Counted from the stretch's first letter, positions 43,615 through 53,169 are shown. The stretch is 64,000 nt of DNA from an uncultured Agathobaculum sp. (GCA_944384725.1 CALWUJ010000003.1:62001-126000), one strand, 5' to 3'. Notes: generated by a model from the letters alone, not told the origin. Translations and numbers: made by a program.

Positions 43615-44214
43615 TTATGCAATCACGCTCGCCGGTACTTCCACCTGCTCATAAACGATGCTGATGATGGACAGCACCACCATGGCGGTCGCGCGGCAGA
43701 TATGTACCAGATCGTCGTTGATGCCGTGACGGCGGCCGGGCGCACGGTACGCATCGTGCATCGAACCGATGCGCGTGATCAGCGCATCCACCGAAACCGG
43801 CGGGATGATCGGGCTGGCCCACTGTTCGAACCGGGCCTCGGTCATGCGGCGGCGGATGACCAGCGTCACACGCTTTTCATACAGATAATGCGCCAGCAAA
43901 TTGCGCTCATAGATATCATCATTGTGCGGATAGGTGAAGAAATCCGTGATATAATGGCAAATCTCACCCAGATCCACCGAAAGCTCACGGCCATTGACCG
44001 GGCCAATGGTGTATTTTTCCGTGAACGCACGGATCTTGTCCATCACCTCGTCCATCATAATCGACGGATTGTGGCGCTTGGTCAGATAGGTGCCGGTCAA
44101 ATCGGGCTTTAAGTTGCCATACACAAAGCCGCTTGAATCAAATGTAACGCCACAGGTCTGCTCCACGTAATCCATTAACAGATGTGCAACGCGAATATGA
44201 GATACGGAATCCAT
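43615..44214 (-). CDS. zinc-dependent phospholipase C-like protein
   Basis: A 199-residue protein with the zinc phospholipase C (PF00882-like) layout: an N-terminal [13 protein letters not shown], then [23 protein letters not shown] and [16 protein letters not shown], with histidines and aspartates spaced as zinc ligands. The histidine pair [12 protein letters not shown] is the clearest match. There is no signal peptide, so it would act in the cytoplasm, unlike secreted alpha-toxin relatives. GGAGG lies seven bases before the ATG at 44214. Function unknown. Confidence 0.78.
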   Translation of the reverse strand: MDSVSHIRVAHLLMDYVEQTCGVTFDSSGFVYGNLKPDLTGTYLTKRHNPSIMMDEVMDKIRAFTEKYTIGPVNGRELSVDLGEICHYITDFFTYPHNDDIYERNLLAHYLYEKRVTLVIRRRMTEARFEQWASPIIPPVSVDALITRIGSMHDAYRAPGRRHGINDDLVHICRATAMVVLSIISIVYEQVEVPASVIA

Positions 44215-44296
44215 CAGCAATCCTCCAGACGGAACACACGTTTCTTAACAGCATCTTAGCATCGGGGCGATTCTGAAAAACCCCGAAAACGCTTTT

Positions 44297-44325
44297 AGTA
44301 TATCACAATTTTCCCGTCCTGTCTT
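44297..44325 (-). promoter_or_regulatory. promoter of the phospholipase-like gene
   Basis: AAGACA (44325-44320), 17-base spacer, TATACT (44302-44297) on the minus strand; a CGGGG/CCCCG hairpin lies in the leader (44264-44286). Confidence 0.6.
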
Positions 44326-44407
44326 GCTTTTTTTGAAATTGTAACGAAAACAACACAATTTCTTTCGATTTTTGCCGTATTTCCCAACAAGATAATTACA
44401 TTTTTGG

Positions 44408-45280
44408 TTATCTTGCCCGAAACGCTTCGCTGCGGAACTGGATTTTTCCTTCCAGCGCCTGCCGCAGCCGCTGGCACATGGCTTCGCGGTCACGATTGAG
44501 CGTACCGGCCAGATTAACATAATTCGAAGCATGGTTTGCACGGAATACACTGCCCTCTGCGTCGATGTGCTCGAGCAGGATGAGCGTTTCATGCGCAATC
44601 TCGATTGGATTCATCAGATAGAACCGGCCCGCCTGCCAATCGCGCATCAGCGGCGTTTCCAGCTCAAAGAGCAGGGTCAGCAGACCGATATACTCCGGCT
44701 TCATGCGCGAGAGCGCCTCGGCAGTCTTGATCGCGTGCTCCTCGGAAAGCTCGGTCGAGCCAAGACCCGCAATGCAGGTGACCGACAGTTTCATGCCCGC
44801 CTGCTTGACCATCAGGCCCGCGCGCACGATCTCATCGGCAGTTTCTCCCTTGTTGACGCGGCGCAGCACCTCGTCCGAGCCGGATTCCAGACCCAGATAG
44901 ATCATATCCAGACCCAGCTCATGCAGCAGGTTCAGCTCTTCCTGCTTTTTGACCAGAATAGACGCAGGCGAACCATAACTCGCCACGCGCTCGCATTCCG
45001 GGAACACCTGACGGATGTAGCGCAGGATTTCCGCCATGTGCTCAGCGCGGCACATGAGCGCGTCACCGTCCGCCAGAAAAATACGCCGGACATTCGGATA
45101 CATGCGGCGCGCCTCGTCAAAATCGCGCTTAACGTCCTCAATCTTGCGCACGCGGAAACGCTTTTCCTTATACATATCGCAGAAGGTGCATTTGTTATGG
45201 CTGCATCCGATCGTCACCTGCACGATCAGGCTGTACGCCTCAGAGGGCGGCCGAAATACACGGCCTTCGTATTTAATCAC
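44408..45280 (-). CDS. radical SAM protein (B12-independent, Elp3/HemN-like fold)
   Basis: A 290-residue radical SAM enzyme. The [4Fe-4S] motif is CSHNKCTFCDMY (CxxxxCxxC spacing, i.e. C-x4-C-x2-C as written), followed by FLADGDALMC, VASYGSPASIL and IYLGLESGSDEVLRRVNKG. C-x4-C-x2-C departs from the usual C-x3-C; counted strictly the cysteines are C, four residues (SHNK), C, two residues (TF), C. The family is common in clostridia as an uncharacterised coproporphyrinogen-oxidase-like group. The GTG start at 45280 follows AAAGGAGG; longer frames lack support. It follows the 110-residue acidic protein gene. Confidence 0.85.
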   Translation of the reverse strand: MIKYEGRVFRPPSEAYSLIVQVTIGCSHNKCTFCDMYKEKRFRVRKIEDVKRDFDEARRMYPNVRRIFLADGDALMCRAEHMAEILRYIRQVFPECERVASYGSPASILVKKQEELNLLHELGLDMIYLGLESGSDEVLRRVNKGETADEIVRAGLMVKQAGMKLSVTCIAGLGSTELSEEHAIKTAEALSRMKPEYIGLLTLLFELETPLMRDWQAGRFYLMNPIEIAHETLILLEHIDAEGSVFRANHASNYVNLAGTLNRDREAMCQRLRQALEGKIQFRSEAFRAR

Positions 45281-45302
45281 GGAAATTCCTCCTTTGTTTG
45301 TC

Positions 45303-45344
45303 ATCAAAAAAACAGCGGACGGAGGGGAAAGCCTCCGCCCGCTG
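45303..45344 (-). terminator. terminator of the acidic membrane protein gene
   Basis: A 13-pair stem with one G-U pair on the minus strand (45313-45325 with 45332-45344), then TTTTTTT. Confidence 0.88.
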
Positions 45345-45348
45345 CCGC

Positions 45349-45681
45349 TCATTCTTCGGTTTTTTCTTCTTCGGAAGCCTTTTCTTCGGTTGCCGCTTCC
45401 TCAGCTTCCTCGTCCGCTTCCGGCGCTTGCTCATCAAACGAATCCTGATAAGCGTCGTCTACCGCCGCGCACTCCTCCGCACAAGCACAGGAAGCGCAAT
45501 CGGAATCGTCGCGCATCATTTCCTCCAGCTCATCCATCGCCTTGAGCTCCGCCTCGTGATAAACTTCCTCTTCGCGCTTCTTCTGAAGCAGCACAAGCGC
45601 CGCCGTTGCACCGGCTGCACAGGCAAGACTGGTCAGCAGCAGAGTCGCTTTGATTTTCGTCGAATTTTTCAAAGAATCCAC
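45349..45681 (-). CDS. small acidic, Cys-containing membrane-anchored protein, 110 residues
   Basis: Not a recognised family. One membrane helix (about 12-33, TLLLTSLACAAGATAALVLL) is followed by a strongly acidic tail with a cysteine group DCASCACAEECAA and a Glu-rich end (EEAATEEKASEEEKTEE). Orientation is probably tail-in. The start is a GTG at 45681 with GAGAGGAA upstream. It has its own terminator. The repeated Glu/Ala codons may cause length variation. Confidence 0.75.
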   Translation of the reverse strand: MDSLKNSTKIKATLLLTSLACAAGATAALVLLQKKREEEVYHEAELKAMDELEEMMRDDSDCASCACAEECAAVDDAYQDSFDEQAPEADEEAEEAATEEKASEEEKTEE

Positions 45682-45755
45682 TTCCTCTCAAAGTGATGCG
45701 GAATATTTACTTAACTTTATCATACCCTTGCGGCAAAGTCAATGGCGGCATCCGG

Positions 45756-46565
45756 TTATTTGCCCAGTTCATAGGCACGCGCGATGCATTTATCATTTGC
45801 CTGCGCGAGCATATCGGCAAGGCCGCACGCCTCCAGCACCCGCATGGCCTCGATCGTCGTTCCGCCCGGCGAGCAGACGGCGCGGATCAGTTCCGCGGGC
45901 GTTTTATCGCCCTCCAGCAGCATTTTTGCCGAGCCGATCATGGTCTGACAGAATAATTTGAGCGCGTCCTCCTGCCCGATGCCGTGCGCCACGGCGCTTT
46001 TGACCATCGCATCGGCAAACGCATAAATATAGGCCGGGGCCGAGCCCGCATACGGGATGACTTCGTTGAGCATATCCTCCTGCTCAAAGACGACAGTCAC
46101 GCCCATGGTGTCGAACAGCGCACGCATCTGCGCCAGCTGCGCCTCGGTCGCCGCCGCATTTTTGACCAGCTCGGTCGCACCCTCACCCAGCATCAGCGGC
46201 GTATTGGGCATGACGCGGATGATCGGCGTATCCGCGCCGAGCGCCTGCTCGATCTTAACAAAAGTCACACCCGCCGCGATCGACACGACCAGCGGTTTTT
46301 CTCCGCCGCATTTGCCCAGAACAGGCAAAATTTCGTCAAAATTCTGCGGTTTGACCGCGAGCAGCACGGTTTCGCAATCGGTATACACCTGGGTATAATT
46401 GTCCGTAACAGCATAGCCGCGGGCGCGGTTTGCCGCACGCTTTTCCTCGCTGCGGTTGAACAGCAGCACCTGATCGTGCGTCAGCAGACCGGCACGCACT
46501 GCGCCTTCCGTAATCGCCATGCCCATATTGCCGGCGCCCAGCACGCCAAAACGGTATGTTTTCAT
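45756..46565 (-). CDS. proC: pyrroline-5-carboxylate reductase
   Basis: A 269-residue NAD(P)-dependent enzyme for the last step of proline synthesis. GVLGAGNMGMAITEGAV at the N terminus is the Rossmann loop; RVMPNTPLMLGEGATELV and the C-terminal CSPGGTTIEAMRVLEACGL are the family's signatures. Ordinary length; a separate promoter divergent from the exporter gene. proA and proB are not in the window. Confidence 0.96.
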   Translation of the reverse strand: MKTYRFGVLGAGNMGMAITEGAVRAGLLTHDQVLLFNRSEEKRAANRARGYAVTDNYTQVYTDCETVLLAVKPQNFDEILPVLGKCGGEKPLVVSIAAGVTFVKIEQALGADTPIIRVMPNTPLMLGEGATELVKNAAATEAQLAQMRALFDTMGVTVVFEQEDMLNEVIPYAGSAPAYIYAFADAMVKSAVAHGIGQEDALKLFCQTMIGSAKMLLEGDKTPAELIRAVCSPGGTTIEAMRVLEACGLADMLAQANDKCIARAYELGK

Positions 46566-46604
46566 GAAACGCTCCCCTCTCCATTCCGATAGGCTGTTAA
46601 AAGA

Positions 46605-46633
46605 ATTATAGCATACCCGGCTTTTCCCTGCAA
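46605..46633 (-). promoter_or_regulatory. promoter of proC
   Basis: TTGCAG (46633-46628), 17-base spacer, TATAAT (46610-46605) on the minus strand. Confidence 0.82.
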
Positions 46634-46638
46634 ATATC

Positions 46639-46667
46639 TTGTGAAAAAGACGCTTTTGTGATACAAT
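46639..46667 (+). promoter_or_regulatory. promoter of the aromatic acid exporter-like gene
   Basis: TTGTGA (46639-46644), 17-base spacer, TACAAT (46662-46667). Back to back with the proC promoter, -35s five bases apart. Confidence 0.78.
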
Positions 46668-46702
46668 AACTTCATATTTTTATTCTGGAGGAGAACGAAA
46701 CG

Positions 46703-47596
46703 TTGGCTCGCTTTGTTCCGCACATCGGACTGCGGACGGTCAAAACCGGTCTTGCGGTGGCGCTGGCGCTGTTTTTCGCCGATCTGCGCGGTTCGACCTC
46801 GCTGATTTTCGCCGCCATCGGCGCCATCAGCGCAATGAGCCGCACGGTGGGCGATGCTTTTGAAACCTGCCGCACGCAGCTGACCGGCATCCTGCTGGGC
46901 GCCGGGTTCGGCGCGCTGTTTGTCAGCCTGTTTTCTGAGTTCCGTTATCTGGGAATCGGGCTGGGACTGATGGCACTGATCTTGCTGTGTGTCCGGCTGC
47001 GGCTGCAATTTGCCGTACCGCTGTCCTGCATCGTGTTCGTTTCCATCTGCGTGTCACCGGCCGGCGACGCATTCCAGTATGGCTTCAACCGCCTGCTGGA
47101 CACCACCATCGGTCTTGCCACGGCGTTGGTTATCAATGTTGCGATCAAGCCTTATAACAACAGCCGCCGGATTGCCGATTTGCTGCGGCAGTTCCACCAG
47201 TCGGTTCCCGCCTTTATCGAAGAGCGCGTACTGCACGGACGATATCCCGACCTGTCGCCGCTCCGAGAGCAGCTTGACCGCATTTCAGCTGAACTTGGTA
47301 TTTTTGAAAAGCAGCGTCTGTTCCGCATGCGCGGTCATGACGAACAGGCGGTTTACTTGCGCGGCTGCGAACGGCTTGCGCAAAGCACCTGGCAGGAGCT
47401 TTCCGCCTTATGTGCGATGGATGAAAGGGGGCATCTGTCGTTCGAAAATGCCATCCGGCTGAGGGACATTGGCCTGCATGTGCCGAACGGCGTGTGCGCC
47501 ATGCCGCAGAGCACGGCGGACGTTGTCGGCAATTACCATCTGGACAATCTGCTGCGCGCATGGCAGTTCCTCGGCGAATTCAACCTCTCGGAATAG
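46703..47596 (+). CDS. FUSC/ArAE-family membrane protein (DUF939-like)
   Basis: A 297-residue protein. Residues about 1-150 form four to six membrane helices, beginning RFVPHIGLRTVKTGLAVALA and SLIFAAIGAISAMSRTVGDA, the pattern of aromatic acid exporter family 1. The C-terminal half is cytoplasmic and helical. Transport is inferred from the family; substrate unknown. The start is a TTG at 46703 with GGAGGAG nine bases upstream. The NSS transporter follows after 54 bases. Confidence 0.82.
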   Translation: MARFVPHIGLRTVKTGLAVALALFFADLRGSTSLIFAAIGAISAMSRTVGDAFETCRTQLTGILLGAGFGALFVSLFSEFRYLGIGLGLMALILLCVRLRLQFAVPLSCIVFVSICVSPAGDAFQYGFNRLLDTTIGLATALVINVAIKPYNNSRRIADLLRQFHQSVPAFIEERVLHGRYPDLSPLREQLDRISAELGIFEKQRLFRMRGHDEQAVYLRGCERLAQSTWQELSALCAMDERGHLSFENAIRLRDIGLHVPNGVCAMPQSTADVVGNYHLDNLLRAWQFLGEFNLSE

Positions 47597-47650
47597 TATT
47601 CCCGCCGCCCCGGCGGCAGTCAATAGAAAGAAAACATGTAAGGGAGTAGT

Positions 47651-49060
47651 TTGCAAAAAATGGAACAGAAATCAAGAAGCAGCTTTTCCAGCCGCATCGG
47701 CTTCGTGCTGGCTGCGGCCGGTTCTGCGGTGGGTCTGGGTAACCTGTGGCGTTTCCCGTATCTGGCCGCTCAGTATGGCGGCGGCATTTTCCTGCTGGTG
47801 TATATCATTCTGGCGATCACGTTCGGCTTCGCGCTGATGATTACCGAGATCGCCATCGGCCGCAAAACCCGCCTGTCCTGTATCGGTGCATATCGGGCGC
47901 TCGACCGCCGGTTCGGCTTCCTCGGCTGGATCGCAACATTCGTCCCGGTCATCATCACGCCGTATTACTGTGTCATCGGCGGCTGGGTTATAAAGTACCT
48001 GTTCACTTTCCTGAGCGGCAACGGTCTGGCAGCGGCTGACAACGGCAAATATTTCAACGCGTTCATCGGCTTTGACGCTGGTTCCATCCCGGCCACCATG
48101 CTGGATTTCAGCGGCCCGACCCCGTGGTTTTTGATTTATGTGCTGCTGACAACCGTTGTTGTCGTTTTTGGTGTGGAAAAGGGCATTGAAAAGGCCAGCC
48201 GCATTATGATGCCGGTGCTGGCGGTTCTGAGCGTGGTTGTTGCTGTCTACTCGCTGACGATCGACGGCGCGATGGCGGGTCTGAAATATTATTTGCTGCC
48301 CGACTTCTCGCAGTTCTCCGCCTCGACCGTACTCGGCGCGCTCGGCCAGCTGTTCTACTCCATGTCTCTGGCCATGGGCATCATGATTACCTACGGCTCG
48401 TACATGCAGAAAGAAAACCTGCTGGAGCACTCGGTCACGCAGATCGAGGTATTCGACACCCTGTTCGCTTTTATCGCAGGCCTGATGATTATTCCGGCAG
48501 TTGTCGCTTTCAACGGCGGCGACCCGACCGCGATCAACGCCGGCCCGGGTCTGATGTTCGTCACACTGCCGATGGTGTTTGAATCCATGCATTTCGGCTC
48601 GATCATCGGCGCGGTGTTCTTCCTGCTGGTGCTGTTTGCGGCGCTGACCTCCTCGATCTCGCTGATGGAGACCATTGTCTCGGTTGTCATGGACAAAACA
48701 CACATAAGCCGCAAGCCCGCAACGCTGCTCGTTACGGTTGTTGTGCTGCTGTTTGGCGTACCGTCCTGCCTGGGCTATGGTCCGTGGGCTGGCATCACCA
48801 TCATCGGCATGCAGTTCCTTGACTTCTTCGACTTTATCTCCAACTCGGTACTCATGCCGATCGTTGCGTTCCTGACCTGCATCCTGATTGGTCATGTGGT
48901 CGGTACCAAGGTCATCGCGGACGAGGTCAAGGAAGGCGCAGGCTCGTTCCACCGTGAAAAGCTGCACCGCGTCATGGTGCGCTGGATCGCGCCTGTCCTG
49001 CTGGTGGTCATCCTTGCCACCGAGCTGGCAACCAAGGTGTTTGGTCTTTTCAAAATCTAA
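47651..49060 (+). CDS. sodium-dependent neurotransmitter/amino acid symporter (NSS/SNF family)
   Basis: A 469-residue transporter with about 11-12 membrane helices. The NSS signature GSAVGLGNLWRFPYLAAQYGG lies in TM1 (positions about 24-44), with unwound helices around GLGN and YSMSLAMGIMITYGSY in TM6. Sodium-coupled uptake of an amino acid such as tyrosine, tryptophan or alanine is likely; the family is MhsT/TyrT-like. The TTG at 47651 is close to AGGGAG; an ATG at 47660 is the alternative start. Confidence 0.92.
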   Translation: MQKMEQKSRSSFSSRIGFVLAAAGSAVGLGNLWRFPYLAAQYGGGIFLLVYIILAITFGFALMITEIAIGRKTRLSCIGAYRALDRRFGFLGWIATFVPVIITPYYCVIGGWVIKYLFTFLSGNGLAAADNGKYFNAFIGFDAGSIPATMLDFSGPTPWFLIYVLLTTVVVVFGVEKGIEKASRIMMPVLAVLSVVVAVYSLTIDGAMAGLKYYLLPDFSQFSASTVLGALGQLFYSMSLAMGIMITYGSYMQKENLLEHSVTQIEVFDTLFAFIAGLMIIPAVVAFNGGDPTAINAGPGLMFVTLPMVFESMHFGSIIGAVFFLLVLFAALTSSISLMETIVSVVMDKTHISRKPATLLVTVVVLLFGVPSCLGYGPWAGITIIGMQFLDFFDFISNSVLMPIVAFLTCILIGHVVGTKVIADEVKEGAGSFHREKLHRVMVRWIAPVLLVVILATELATKVFGLFKI

Positions 49061-49071
49061 ATCAATCCAAC

Positions 49072-49106
49072 AAAAAGAGGCTTTCCGATTGGAAAGCCTC
49101 TTTTTT
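49072..49106. terminator. bidirectional terminator
   Basis: AAAAAGAGGCTTTCC/GGAAAGCCTCTTTTT (49072-49086 with 49091-49105), GATT loop. It serves the NSS gene and the convergent dehydrogenase gene. Confidence 0.92.
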
Positions 49107-49109
49107 CAT

Positions 49110-50129
49110 TTATCGGATCGGCAGCATCTTGCCCGTCTCGAAAGATTCCTTGCAGCGGTAGGCCGCTTCGGATACCGCTGTGCCGTCGTATACCGTCAGG
49201 TCGGCGGGCTTGGTGTTTTCGCGCACATGACCTGTAAACGCGACCATTTCCGCCACAAACGCCTCATGCCAGCGGCTCATAAAGTCCGGATAGTACTCCT
49301 CGCGCGAGCCATGCTCATCGACAATGTTGAGCAGGTTTCTCGCGCCAACATTTACGATGCGCAGCGTGCCATGCGTGCCGATGATCTCGGTTTCGACATT
49401 ACTGCCCGCCGCATGCGTGCGGTTGGTGAACATAAAGCCCATCGCGCCGTTCTCCATCTGGATGGTCGCGGCGGCGTTGTCTGCGTCGTTCAGCTCCTTG
49501 TACAGATCGAACTCGAACACTCCGCCGATTGCCCACACGTTCTTGACATCCGAGCCGGTGAACCAACGGATCAGGTCGATATCATGCACGCACATATCGA
49601 GGAACTGACCGCCCGAGTGCGGCGCAAACTTGAGTGTGGACTCAATGGTTGCGCGCGGGTCCTGCGTATACGAGCGCACCAGCACCACCTTGCCGATATC
49701 GCCATTGTCAATCTTGCGCTTGGCCTCGGCATAGGATTTGTCAAAACGGCGCATGAAGCCCAGCTGGAAAATCAGATCGGGATGCGCTTCGACAACCTTC
49801 TCCGCGCCCTTGCACTGTGCCACATCTGTACCGAGCGGCTTTTCACAGAACACATGCTTGCCGTTCTGCATGGCGATCTCAATCTGCTCGCAGTGCAGAA
49901 AAGACGGGGAAACGATCACGATCGCATCCAGCTCCGGGTTTTTGCACATCTCCTCAAAATCCGTATAGGTACAGGGAACGCCCAGCTCCTCCGCAACTTC
50001 CCTGACGCGCTTCTCGTCCACATCGCAAATCGCTGCCAGCTCGCAGCGCGGCACTTGCGTAGCCAGATTGCATGCATGCTCATACCCCAGACGGCCCAGA
50101 CCGACCGAACCCACTTTCACCGTTTTCAT
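49110..50129 (-). CDS. Gfo/Idh/MocA-family oxidoreductase
   Basis: A 339-residue NAD(P)-dependent dehydrogenase. SVGLGRLGYEHACNL is the Rossmann loop; the signature EKP is in VFCEKPLGTDV (near residue 97), and the catalytic His/Asp are in DMCVHDIDLIRWFTG. Sequence resembles myo-inositol 2-dehydrogenase and related sugar oxidoreductases. Substrate unknown; the nearby nag genes hint at sugar derivative use. The ATG at 50129 follows AAAGGAG; an ATG 21 codons earlier is less likely. Confidence 0.9.
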   Translation of the reverse strand: MKTVKVGSVGLGRLGYEHACNLATQVPRCELAAICDVDEKRVREVAEELGVPCTYTDFEEMCKNPELDAIVIVSPSFLHCEQIEIAMQNGKHVFCEKPLGTDVAQCKGAEKVVEAHPDLIFQLGFMRRFDKSYAEAKRKIDNGDIGKVVLVRSYTQDPRATIESTLKFAPHSGGQFLDMCVHDIDLIRWFTGSDVKNVWAIGGVFEFDLYKELNDADNAAATIQMENGAMGFMFTNRTHAAGSNVETEIIGTHGTLRIVNVGARNLLNIVDEHGSREEYYPDFMSRWHEAFVAEMVAFTGHVRENTKPADLTVYDGTAVSEAAYRCKESFETGKMLPIR

Positions 50130-50245
50130 ACCGCATTCTCCTTTTCCGACTCTGAAATAGGCGTTTTTCTGCGCCTGTTTTATGGAATGCACTTATTTTA
50201 TCGCTGAAAACGGAATTTTGCATTCGGATTCTTGCGATTTGTTTG

Positions 50246-50273
50246 CGAAAAACAGCCGCGTTTCCGCGGCTGT
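50246..50273 (-). terminator. terminator of the AraC gene
   Basis: ACAGCCGCG/CGCGGCTGT (50252-50260 with 50265-50273); TTTTTCG follows on the minus strand. Confidence 0.85.
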
Positions 50274-50307
50274 CTGAGCAAAACTTTCAAATTCTTGCGG
50301 TCCGTCC

Positions 50308-51159
50308 TCAGGCATGGTATACATACTCACGCCGGAAGGTGCGCGGCGACATACCGACTGCCTTGGAAAACTGCGCGTTGAAGTGGCTGGGGTTATCATA
50401 GCCCACCTGCGCGGCAATGCGTGTGACGGGCAGATCGGTGGTAATCAGCAAGGTCTGCGCCTCTCCGATGCGGCGGCGCAGCACATATTGCAGGGGCGAA
50501 TATCCGGTCGCCTCCTTGCAGACGTGCGCAAGATAGTACGGGCTGACATGCAGCGCACCCGCCATCTGCTGGAGCGAAAACTCCTCGGCAAAATGCGCGT
50601 CGATATAATCCTTGATGCGCTGGGCAAATGCATTTTCTTCCGCGGTGCGCCCGTCTGCCGCCGCAGCGCGAAATTGCTGCACCAGAGACAGCACCGCCAT
50701 GAGCAGATGATGCGCACCGTCGTCGTTGCCCGCAGTCAGCTCATCATACAGCACGTCATACAGCCGTTCGAGCCGCGCGGTCTGCGTTTCGTTCAAATGG
50801 CAGACCGGCGAAGCGTCCTCCGCAATCAGGGCATTTGCCCGCAGACCGGGCACGGCAAGACCGCCGAGCGCCAGACTGACTGTGGCGACCGGCCGATCGG
50901 GACCGGAAGGTTCATCATGCACAATACCGCTGTTGAAGATAAACAGATCGCCGCGGCGCGCGTCATACGGTGTGCCGCCCACATAGTACCGGCTTTCGCC
51001 GCCGCGCACCAGCACCACCTCAACTAGATCATCGTGCGCGTGCATCACACGCGGATGGGCAGACGCTTTTTCATCCGTTCGGCTGACTGAAAACAGGCGC
51101 GGCATGCACAAAAGACCGAACGGCGCAGCATATTCTTTTTTGACGAAACACTGGATCAT
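50308..51159 (-). CDS. AraC-family transcriptional regulator with cupin sensor domain
   Basis: A 283-residue regulator. The N-terminal about 100 residues are a cupin (HAHDDLVEVVLVRGGESRYYVGG, GDLFIFNSGIVHDE), typical of ligand-sensing AraC proteins. Two helix-turn-helix units follow: FSLQQMAGALHVSPYYLAHVCKEATG and the conserved GYDNPSHFNAQFSKAVGMSPRTFR. It probably controls the adjacent nag genes or the Gfo gene; the effector is unknown. AAAAGGGGAGG precedes the ATG at 51159. Confidence 0.92.
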   Translation of the reverse strand: MIQCFVKKEYAAPFGLLCMPRLFSVSRTDEKASAHPRVMHAHDDLVEVVLVRGGESRYYVGGTPYDARRGDLFIFNSGIVHDEPSGPDRPVATVSLALGGLAVPGLRANALIAEDASPVCHLNETQTARLERLYDVLYDELTAGNDDGAHHLLMAVLSLVQQFRAAAADGRTAEENAFAQRIKDYIDAHFAEEFSLQQMAGALHVSPYYLAHVCKEATGYSPLQYVLRRRIGEAQTLLITTDLPVTRIAAQVGYDNPSHFNAQFSKAVGMSPRTFRREYVYHA

Positions 51160-51223
51160 GCGGTCTTTCCTCCCCTTTTGGATATGGTTATCGTAGCATA
51201 AACGCCCGCCCCGGTCAAGGCGC

Positions 51224-51257
51224 GCAAAAGGGCTTCGGGAGCATCCCCGAAGCCCTT
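51224..51257 (-). terminator. terminator of nagA
   Basis: AAGGGCTTCGGG/CCCGAAGCCCTT (51228-51239 with 51246-51257); TTTTGCG follows on the minus strand. Confidence 0.85.
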
Positions 51258-51269
51258 CTTTTTGCGTTA

Positions 51270-52382
51270 TCACAGAATCTGTCCGCGCAGAATCAGCGTG
51301 TTGATATTCAAATCCTCATCGAGCAGGATGATATTGGCCAGCTTGCCCGGCTCCAGTGAACCGTAGTCATGCTGGATACCGATGGCGCGCGCCGGATTGG
51401 TCGATGCCGAACGCACCGCCTGCCCCAGCGGAATGCCCATCTGCACCGCACGCCGCATGCACTCAAACAGATCCACGACCGAACCCGCCAGCGTGGTACC
51501 GCCATGCAGGGTCGCACGACCATCCTGCACAGATACCTCCTGCCCGCCGAGGGTATATACCCCATCGTCCAGTCCGGTTGCGGACATGCTGTCCGAAATC
51601 AAGATCATCCGGTTTTCAAACAACCGGAATGCCACGCGCACCGCCGACGGATGCACATGAAAGCCGTCCGCAATCAATTCCACGCCGACTTCATCGTTAT
51701 CCAGCGCCGCGCCGATCACGCCCGGTTCACGGTGGGTGATTGGCGGCATCGCGTTGAACAGGTGCGTGACCTCACGCGCACCACGCCGGAACGCTTCGCA
51801 TGCGGTATCATAATCCGCCTCGGTGTGCGCCAGCGACAGACGCACTTCGCCCGCCAGTTCCCCGATCACATCCAAACCACCGGGCAGCTCGGGCGCGATC
51901 TCGCACAAACGGATCAGCCCTTGCGCCTGCTCCTGCAGACGGCGGAACAATCCGGCATCCGGATTTTGCAGCCATGCGCCGTTCTGTGCCCCTTTCCGCG
52001 CAGGGGACAGGAACGGTCCCTCCAGATTGACGCCCACCAGCGCCGCGCCGCACCGCTCGGTGCGGTAGGCCGCAGCCGCCTGCATCACGGCAGACAACTT
52101 CTCCTCCGGATAGGTCATAGTCGCCGGACAGATCGCGCAAACGCCATGCTCCGCCTGATAGCGCGCAATGGCTGAGATCGCCTGCTCCGTCCCATCGCAG
52201 AAGTCATAGCCCGCGCAGCCGTGGAAATGGATATCGACCAGCCCGGGAATGGCGTACAGCCCATCCATATCGCAGGCATCCGCCGAGACAGGCGTGCTGG
52301 CGATGCGGTCGCCCGAGAGCACCAGCCCACCTGTACGGAACGTACCGTCCGGCTGATAGATCCTGAGGTTTTTAAACTCCAT
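51270..52382 (-). CDS. nagA: N-acetylglucosamine-6-phosphate deacetylase
   Basis: A 370-residue amidohydrolase-fold enzyme. Metal and substrate sites lie in VDIHFHGCAGYDFCDGT, NLEGPFLSPARKGAQ, HLFNAMPP and ISDSMSATGLDDG. It removes acetate from GlcNAc-6-P to give glucosamine-6-P, the substrate of NagB encoded 15 bases upstream in the same unit. The first metal-site His-X-His is present (HFH). Length normal. Confidence 0.96.
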   Translation of the reverse strand: MEFKNLRIYQPDGTFRTGGLVLSGDRIASTPVSADACDMDGLYAIPGLVDIHFHGCAGYDFCDGTEQAISAIARYQAEHGVCAICPATMTYPEEKLSAVMQAAAAYRTERCGAALVGVNLEGPFLSPARKGAQNGAWLQNPDAGLFRRLQEQAQGLIRLCEIAPELPGGLDVIGELAGEVRLSLAHTEADYDTACEAFRRGAREVTHLFNAMPPITHREPGVIGAALDNDEVGVELIADGFHVHPSAVRVAFRLFENRMILISDSMSATGLDDGVYTLGGQEVSVQDGRATLHGGTTLAGSVVDLFECMRRAVQMGIPLGQAVRSASTNPARAIGIQHDYGSLEPGKLANIILLDEDLNINTLILRGQIL

Positions 52383-52397
52383 ACCCGCGCACGCAGC

Positions 52398-53135
52398 TTA
52401 CAGCAGGTCGAGACTCTTGGAAAGCGCGGCCTCGTCCGCGACGACCGAAACGTCGGTATGCAGCTGCAGAATGGATGCCGGTACGCGCGGGGTAACCGGG
52501 CCGAAGAATGCTTCACGCACGATATCCGCCTTGTTCTCGCCAGAAACGACGATCACGATGCGGCGGGCGAGCATGATGGTCTGTACACCCATGGTGTAAG
52601 CCTGACGCGGCACGTCGTCCGCAGACGCAAAGAAGCGCTTGTTTGCCTCAATGGTGGACTCGGTCAGGTTGACGCAGTGCGTGCCCTTGGAGAAGTAATC
52701 ATCCGGCTCGTTGAAGCCGATGTGGCCGTTCAGGCCCATACCGAGCAGCTGCAGGTCGATGCCGCCGGCCGCCTTGATCGCCTCGTCGTAGCGGGCGCAC
52801 TCGCGCTCTGCGTCCATCTGCGCGCCGTCCGGCAGGTTGATGCGCGCATTCGGAATATTGATTGCGTCAAAGAAGTTCTTATGCATGAAGTAGTGATAGC
52901 TCTGGTCATGGTCGGCAGTCAGGCCGCGATACTCGTCCAGATTGAACGTTGTGCAGCCGCCGAAGTCCACATCGCCCTTGTTATACCACTTGATGAGCTG
53001 CTCATAAATGCCGATCGGGGACGAACCGGTGGCAAGTCCCAGTACGGAATCCGGCTTGAGGATGACCTGTGCCGAAATGATGTTGGCCGCCTTGCGGCTC
53101 ATATCGTTATAGTCCTTTGCACGAATGATTTTCAT
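52398..53135 (-). CDS. nagB: glucosamine-6-phosphate deaminase
   Basis: A 245-residue enzyme converting glucosamine-6-P to fructose-6-P and ammonia. LGLATGSSPIGIYEQL binds phosphate, NLDEYRGL holds an active Asp, and LLGMGLNGHIGFNEP carries the catalytic His and Glu. The ATG at 53135 is eight bases after AGAGAGG; ATGs further up (53141, 53219) are poorly placed. It follows EIIB, with a hairpin terminator between them (53170-53201). Confidence 0.96.
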   Translation of the reverse strand: MKIIRAKDYNDMSRKAANIISAQVILKPDSVLGLATGSSPIGIYEQLIKWYNKGDVDFGGCTTFNLDEYRGLTADHDQSYHYFMHKNFFDAINIPNARINLPDGAQMDAERECARYDEAIKAAGGIDLQLLGMGLNGHIGFNEPDDYFSKGTHCVNLTESTIEANKRFFASADDVPRQAYTMGVQTIMLARRIVIVVSGENKADIVREAFFGPVTPRVPASILQLHTDVSVVADEAALSKSLDLL

Positions 53136-53169
53136 ATTCATTACCTCTCTTTTTGTCCAAACATCAGCC